A stretch of 12,599 nt of DNA, from contig JAJYBQ010000044.1 in the NCBI GenBank assembly GCA_021778935.1, positions 1 through 12,599 of the forward strand, written 5' to 3'. A program made the translations under genes and the position numbers. This stretch comes from Pseudomonadota bacterium (GTDB taxonomy: Bacteria; Pseudomonadota; Gammaproteobacteria; Burkholderiales; Burkholderiaceae). The notes beneath the pieces were generated by a model. It was not told the origin of the DNA. It searched no databases and saw only the letters and a program-made list of their open reading frames with translations. Shown in pieces: positions 8,516 to 12,599 of the stretch; within the stretch, counting starts at the first letter, position 1; each line of letters starts with the position of its first letter.

Positions 8516-10473
8516 CCAGCGGCCCGATCACCCGGCTCGGACTGGCCGACGAGTCCCACGAACACCGGCACGGGCGGATCCGACACGGGATCGCCGGGGC
8601 GGTGTTCCAGCAGGCGCCGCAGGCGGCGCTGGTGGGCGTGCTGGGGGGCGCGGCGGTGGTCGCCGTGTCCTGGGGAACCGGATACCGGGTCGCGGTGCTC
8701 GGATGGCTTGCCGCCGTGCTGCTCGAAACCGCCATGCGCCTGCGCGTGGCGGGCGACTATGCGGTCCGGGGGCCGGCCGAGGCGGCGGGAGCGGAGCCGG
8801 GCATCGCGGCGACCGCATGGATCCGGCGCTGGCTCGCGAGCGCCGTGACCGCGGGCGCGTTATGGGGGGTGGCGGGCGCGTGTTTCTTTCCGTCGTCGCC
8901 CGTGCTCCAACTCGTGCTGGTGGCCGCGATCCTGGGGGTCGTGTTCGGTTCCCTGTCGCAGCTTTCTTCCTACGCGCCGGTGCTGCTGGCGTATCTGCCG
9001 CTCGCGCTCCTGCCGCTGGCGGCACGGCTGTGGGTGGAGCACGCGCCGGTGTATTCGGCGGCGGCGGCCATCGTCGCGGCGATTCTCGGCGCCACGCTCT
9101 ACATGGGCCGCAACTATGGGCGCACGGTTGCCGAATCGGTGAAGGCGGGCATCGACAACGAGATCCTGCTCAACCAGCTGATTTCGGAAAAGCGCATCGC
9201 CGAGGACGCGCGGCGTGCGGCCGAGGCGGCGACGCGCTCCAAGACGCGGTTTTTTGCGGCGGCGAGCCATGACCTCCGCCAGCCTTTGCAGGCCATCGGC
9301 ATCTATTGCTCCTTGCTGCGCAAGCGCGCGCAGGGGCCGATCGTGCCGCTGGTGCGCAACCTTTCCGCCGGGGTCGAAACGCTGTCCAATCTGGTGGGGG
9401 AACTGCTCGAGGTGTCGCGCCTCGATGCGGGGGCGATCCAGCCGCGCATCGAATCGGTTTCGCTGGCCGAGGTCTTCACCGGGTTGCAGCGGGAATTCCT
9501 GCCGCTGGCGGAAGCCCGGCGGCTCGAGTTCCGCGTCCGGGAGACCAATCTTTGCGTGACCAGCGACGGTCTGCTGCTGTCGCGCGTCCTGCGCAACCTG
9601 CTGGCCAATGCGATCCGCTACACCGCCCATGGCGGCGTCCTGCTGGCGGCGCGGCGCCGCACCGGCGACATCGTCGATCTCGAGATCTGGGATACCGGGC
9701 CGGGTATCCACAAACAGGACCTGGACCGGATCTTCGACGAGTTCTATCGCGGCGAGAGCGGCAAGGGGGCCGCGGACGGAACCGCCGGCGGATTCGGCCT
9801 CGGGCTTTCGATCGTGCGCCGCATCTGCGGCGTGCTCGGGCACGCGGTGACGGTGCGCACGCGCCCCGGCTTCGGCACGATGTTCCGGGTGCAGGCGCCG
9901 TTTTCGGCGCTGCTGTCGCCGCCGCGCAGCGGCCCGGAGCAGTTGCCCGAGAGTTCCATCCAGCCCATCCCCGGGGTCTGCGTTCTGCTCTTCGAAGACA
10001 ACGAGGGCATTCTCAACAGCCTGGCGCGCCTATTGCGGTCGTGGGGGGCCGACGTCATTTCCGCGACGGCCTTCACCGGCGCCGTGGTCAAGCGCCTGGG
10101 GCGGGATTGCCGCGTCGATCTGATCATCGCCGATCAGAACCTGGGCGGACCGGTCGATGGCGCGGAGGCGGCGTTCCGGGTGCGGGAGCTGGTGGGCGTG
10201 CCGCTGCCGGTGATCCTGCTGACGGCGATGAGTCCCATGGACGTACTCGCCGAATTCCATTATCAGATGCGGCGGCGGCTGGAAAGCAACCCGCAGGCGG
10301 CCGCCGCGATCGCGCGCAGCCGGGTGGAGGAGCCGATCGTGCTCACCAAGCCGGCAAACGCCGCCTTGCTCAACGCGCGCATCCTTGCCGCCCTCGGGAT
10401 CCGGCCGATGGATCCGGAGGCGCTGGCGCGGGCGCAGGACGTGGTCGAAGGGTGGGAGGAGCGGATCCTCTGA
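8512..10473 (+). CDS. Membrane-bound hybrid histidine kinase with C-terminal receiver domain
   Basis: Two-component signalling protein in the inner membrane; the signal is unknown. It has 653 residues from ATG 8512. Six predicted membrane helices (about 36-54, 58-75, 107-124, 130-148, 153-172, 180-197) with short loops suggest sensing within the membrane. A helical linker (205-245) leads to the phosphoacceptor box ASHDLRQPLQA (251-261; His253), then the N box RNLLANAIRYT (361-371), G1 DTGPGI (394-399), F box (IFDEFY, 407-412) and G2 GFGLGLSI (427-434). The receiver domain (489-630) has FEDN (494-497), phosphoacceptor Asp541 in IIADQNLGG, Thr571 and Lys613 in LTKP. The gap between that Thr and Lys is about 20 residues longer than usual. 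The ATG overlaps the ldcA stop as ATGA; ATG 8488 is an alternative but would overlap ldcA more. No response-regulator gene is adjacent, so the partner is elsewhere. Confidence 0.93.
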
Positions 10474-10496
10474 ACCCGGCCGGCCGGCGCAGGGCC

Positions 10497-10510
10497 GGTT
10501 CGATCGAACC
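10497..10510. repeat. 14-base palindrome after the kinase gene
   Basis: GGTTCGATCGAACC is a perfect palindrome within a GC-rich stretch (10476-10515) that can also fold through CCGGCC/GGCCGG. No T-run follows, so termination after the kinase gene is not shown. It may be an operator or a weak terminator between the tadA-ldcA-kinase unit and thrS. Confidence 0.3.
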
Positions 10511-10544
10511 CGGCAAATGCCGCGCCGGGCCCCGCCGGCACCGG

Positions 10545-10550
10545 TACAAT
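10545..10550 (+). promoter_or_regulatory. thrS: Possible -10 element of the thrS promoter
   Basis: TACAAT (5 of 6) lies 43 bases before the thrS ATG, in the AT-richest part of the 120-base gap after the kinase gene. There is no recognisable -35 at the right spacing. GGAAGG (10574-10579) is a distant ribosome-binding site, 14 bases from the ATG. Confidence 0.35.
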
Positions 10551-10593
10551 TTCCGGTTTTCCGCCCCGTATCCGGAAGGCGTTCCGCGCTGAC

Positions 10594-12525
10594 ATGATCT
10601 CGATTTCCCTCCCCGACGGTTCCATCCGTCGCTTCGACGGGGTACCCACCGTCGCCGAAGTCGCCGCGGCAATCGGTCCCGGCCTCGCCAAGGCGGCGCT
10701 GGCCGGCAAGGTCGACGGCCGCCTGGTCGACACCTCCCACCGCATCGAGCGCGATGCCTCGCTGGCGATCATCACCGACCGCGATCCGGAGGGGCTGGAG
10801 GTCCTGCGCCATTCCACCGCGCACCTGCTGGCGTACGCGGTCAAGGACCTCTTTCCCGACGCCCAGATCACGATCGGACCGGTGATCGAAAACGGGTTCT
10901 ACTACGACATCGCCTACAAGCGTCCCTTCACCCCCGAGGACCTCGGCGCACTGGAGCGCCGGATGGCGGAACTGGCGGCCCGCGACGAACCGGTGCGCCG
11001 CGAGGTGTGGGATCGGCAGCAGGCGATCGAGTTCTTCCGCGACAAGGGCGAACGCTACAAGGCCGAGATCATCGAAGGGATTCCGGCGGGTGAGCCGATC
11101 TCGGTCTATTGGGACGGCGAGGGCTTCGTCGACCTTTGCGTGGGACCGCACGTGCCCTCCACCGGGCGGCTGCGCGTCTTCAAGCTCACGAAGGTCGCGG
11201 GCGCGTATTGGCGCGGCGACAGCCGCAACGAGATGCTGCAGCGGATCTACGGCACCGCCTGGGCGAAGAAGGACGAGCAGGACGCCTATCTGCGCATGAT
11301 CGAGGAGGCGGAAAAGCGCGACCACCGCCGTCTCGGCCGCGAACTCGATCTGTTCCATCAGCAGGACGAAGCGCCCGGGCTGATCTTCTGGCATCCCAAG
11401 GGCTGGGCGGTGTGGCAGCAGGTGGAGCAGTACATGCGCCGGGTCTACCAGGACAACGGCTACCAGGAGGTCAAGGCGCCGCAGATCCTCGATCGCAGCC
11501 TGTGGGAGAAGACCGGCCACTGGGACAACTTCCGCGACAACATGTTCACCACGGAGTCCGAGAACCGGCACTACGCGATCAAGCCGATGAACTGTCCGGG
11601 CCACATCCAGATCTACAAGTCGGATCTGCGTTCGTACCGCGACCTGCCGCTGCGCTATGGCGAATTCGGCCAATGCCATCGCAACGAACCCTCCGGGGCG
11701 CTGCACGGCATCATGCGGGTGCGCGGCTTCACCCAGGACGACGGGCACATCTTCTGCACCGAAGAGCAGATCCTCGATGAGTGCGTCGCCTATACCGCGC
11801 TGCTGCAGAACGTCTACCGCGACTTCGGCTTCACCGACATCGCCTACAAGATCGCCACCCGGCCGGCCTCCCGCATCGGCTCCGACGAGTCGTGGGATCG
11901 GGCGGAAGCGGCGTTGCAGGAATCCTTGCGCCGCTCCGGCTGCGCGTTCGTCGTGGCGCCGGGGGAGGGTGCGTTCTACGGCCCGAAGATCGAGTACCAC
12001 CTCAAGGATTCGATCGGCCGTTCCTGGCAGTGCGGAACGATCCAGGTCGATTTCGCGATGCCGGGGCGCCTGGGCGCGGAATACGTCGCCGAGGACAACA
12101 CCCGCAAGGTTCCGGTGATGCTCCACCGCGCCATCGTGGGCTCCCTGGAGCGGTTCATCGGCATCCTGATCGAGCATTACGCCGGCGCGCTGCCGCCGTG
12201 GCTGGCGCCACAGCAGTTCGCCGTCGCCAGTATTTCGGAATCTTTCGGGGAATACGCCCGGTCCGTTTGCGCCGACTTGAAAAAACAAGGCCTTAGGGGA
12301 TTCGCGGATTTGCGCAACGAGAAGATCGCTTATAAAATCCGCAGTCTTGCCTTGCAAAAGATTCCCTACGTTCTGGTCGTGGGGGAGAAAGAAGCGCAGG
12401 CAGGACTGGTTGCCGTGCGCGCGCGTGGCGGAGTCGATCTGGGGGCGATGCCTCTGGCGGCATTCGCGGAGCGCCTCGGTTCGGACGTTGCGCAGCGGCG
12501 CAACGTGCCTGCCGGCACGGCATAA
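10594..12525 (+). CDS. thrS: Threonyl-tRNA synthetase
   Basis: Charges tRNA-Thr with threonine in the cytoplasm; class II synthetase. It has 643 residues, essentially the length of the E. coli enzyme. Order: TGS domain (1-61); editing domain with HSTAH (73-77) and CVGPH (182-186), whose His and Cys clear mischarged Ser-tRNA; catalytic core with motif 2 around [19 protein letters not shown] (354-372), motif 3 GSLERFIGI (516-524) and zinc ligands Cys334 (NCPGH), His385 (DDGHIF) and His511 (MLHRA), at the same numbers as in E. coli; and the C-terminal anticodon-binding domain from about 535. The start ATG 10594 gives the standard [10 protein letters not shown] opening. infC follows after 18 bases, the usual thrS-infC-rpmI-rplT order. 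The last 100 codons are less GC-rich than the rest and may hold a promoter for infC. Confidence 0.99.
   Translation: MISISLPDGSIRRFDGVPTVAEVAAAIGPGLAKAALAGKVDGRLVDTSHRIERDASLAIITDRDPEGLEVLRHSTAHLLAYAVKDLFPDAQITIGPVIENGFYYDIAYKRPFTPEDLGALERRMAELAARDEPVRREVWDRQQAIEFFRDKGERYKAEIIEGIPAGEPISVYWDGEGFVDLCVGPHVPSTGRLRVFKLTKVAGAYWRGDSRNEMLQRIYGTAWAKKDEQDAYLRMIEEAEKRDHRRLGRELDLFHQQDEAPGLIFWHPKGWAVWQQVEQYMRRVYQDNGYQEVKAPQILDRSLWEKTGHWDNFRDNMFTTESENRHYAIKPMNCPGHIQIYKSDLRSYRDLPLRYGEFGQCHRNEPSGALHGIMRVRGFTQDDGHIFCTEEQILDECVAYTALLQNVYRDFGFTDIAYKIATRPASRIGSDESWDRAEAALQESLRRSGCAFVVAPGEGAFYGPKIEYHLKDSIGRSWQCGTIQVDFAMPGRLGAEYVAEDNTRKVPVMLHRAIVGSLERFIGILIEHYAGALPPWLAPQQFAVASISESFGEYARSVCADLKKQGLRGFADLRNEKIAYKIRSLALQKIPYVLVVGEKEAQAGLVAVRARGGVDLGAMPLAAFAERLGSDVAQRRNVPAGTA
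12331..12336 (+). promoter_or_regulatory. Possible internal -10 for infC within thrS
   Basis: TATAAA (5 of 6) lies in an AT-rich patch (about 12278-12372) of the thrS 3' end, about 210 bases before infC. The best upstream match to a -35 is only partial (TTGCGC at a spacing of 15). Promoters inside thrS that serve infC are known in E. coli, so the position is plausible. Confidence 0.25.
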
Positions 12526-12543
12526 ATTTTTCGGAGGAATACC

Positions 12544-12599
12544 ATCGCTCAGGAACGTTCGCATCGCATCAACGGCGAAATCACGGCCCTCGAAGTCCG
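12544..12599 (+). CDS. infC: Translation initiation factor IF-3 (first 18 codons; continues beyond window)
   Basis: IF-3 binds the 30S subunit, prevents premature joining with 50S and rejects non-canonical start codons. After the thrS stop there is a strong site, GGAGG (12533-12537), six bases before ATC at 12544-12546. From there the frame reads AQERSHRINGEITALEV, the typical IF-3 N-terminus (SHRIN.EI). There is no ATG, GTG or TTG in frame between the thrS stop and this point, so the start is AUC. Rare AUU/AUC initiation of infC is a conserved device: IF-3 itself discriminates against the codon and so limits its own synthesis. The C-terminus and the expected rpmI and rplT lie outside the window. 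Confidence 0.95.
   Translation, partial: MAQERSHRINGEITALEV

Noticed and set aside
10030..12564. An 844-codon open frame on the minus strand
   Set aside because: It is antisense to thrS and the end of the kinase gene and reads as Arg/Val/Asp-rich shadow sequence without recognisable motifs.

Overview
This GC-rich window has the look of a betaproteobacterial chromosome. ThrS matches the classic enzyme in length and in the numbering of its zinc ligands, and is followed directly by infC, the usual proteobacterial order. The accessory genes (OprB-type porin, CzcC/TolC-type lipoprotein, HDLRQPL-type hybrid kinase) also fit Burkholderiales-like bacteria. I cannot name a genus from the sequence. 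I found no insertion sequence, tRNA, rRNA or CRISPR array.

The left half (1-7083) is read from the minus strand. In order of transcription it holds: an unusual ATP-grasp-like protein whose motifs are in permuted order (7083-5665); a 343-base stretch without a sizeable gene but with a good promoter, a candidate 10-residue leader peptide and a perfect GC hairpin; a 61-residue small protein with a very strong ribosome-binding site (5321-5136); a divergent NRAMP-superfamily metal transporter (5124-3430); an OprB-type outer-membrane porin (3285-1852); a membrane protein made of two HPP-like halves (1733-783); and the first third of a TolC/CzcC-type outer-membrane lipoprotein (704 to beyond base 1). 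The small protein, NRAMP and porin read naturally as one envelope-spanning divalent-cation uptake unit with a long regulatory leader. The efflux lipoprotein at the left edge has its own promoter and may begin a separate export system.

The right half (7095-12599) is read from the plus strand. tadA (tRNA A34 deaminase), ldcA (LD-carboxypeptidase for murein recycling) and a membrane hybrid histidine kinase form a tight run joined twice by ATGA stop/start overlaps. After 120 bases comes thrS, then infC with the AUC start codon that underlies IF3 autoregulation; infC runs off the right edge.

The points most worth a second look are: the inverted repeat with two perfect 20-base arms just inside the NRAMP coding region; the leader upstream of the small protein and NRAMP; the NRAMP's non-canonical metal-site motifs (DNDAG and APWQ in place of DPGN and MPH) beside a porin; the circularly permuted ATP-grasp order; the duplicated HPP-like protein; and the two head-to-head TTG starts at 7083/7095.
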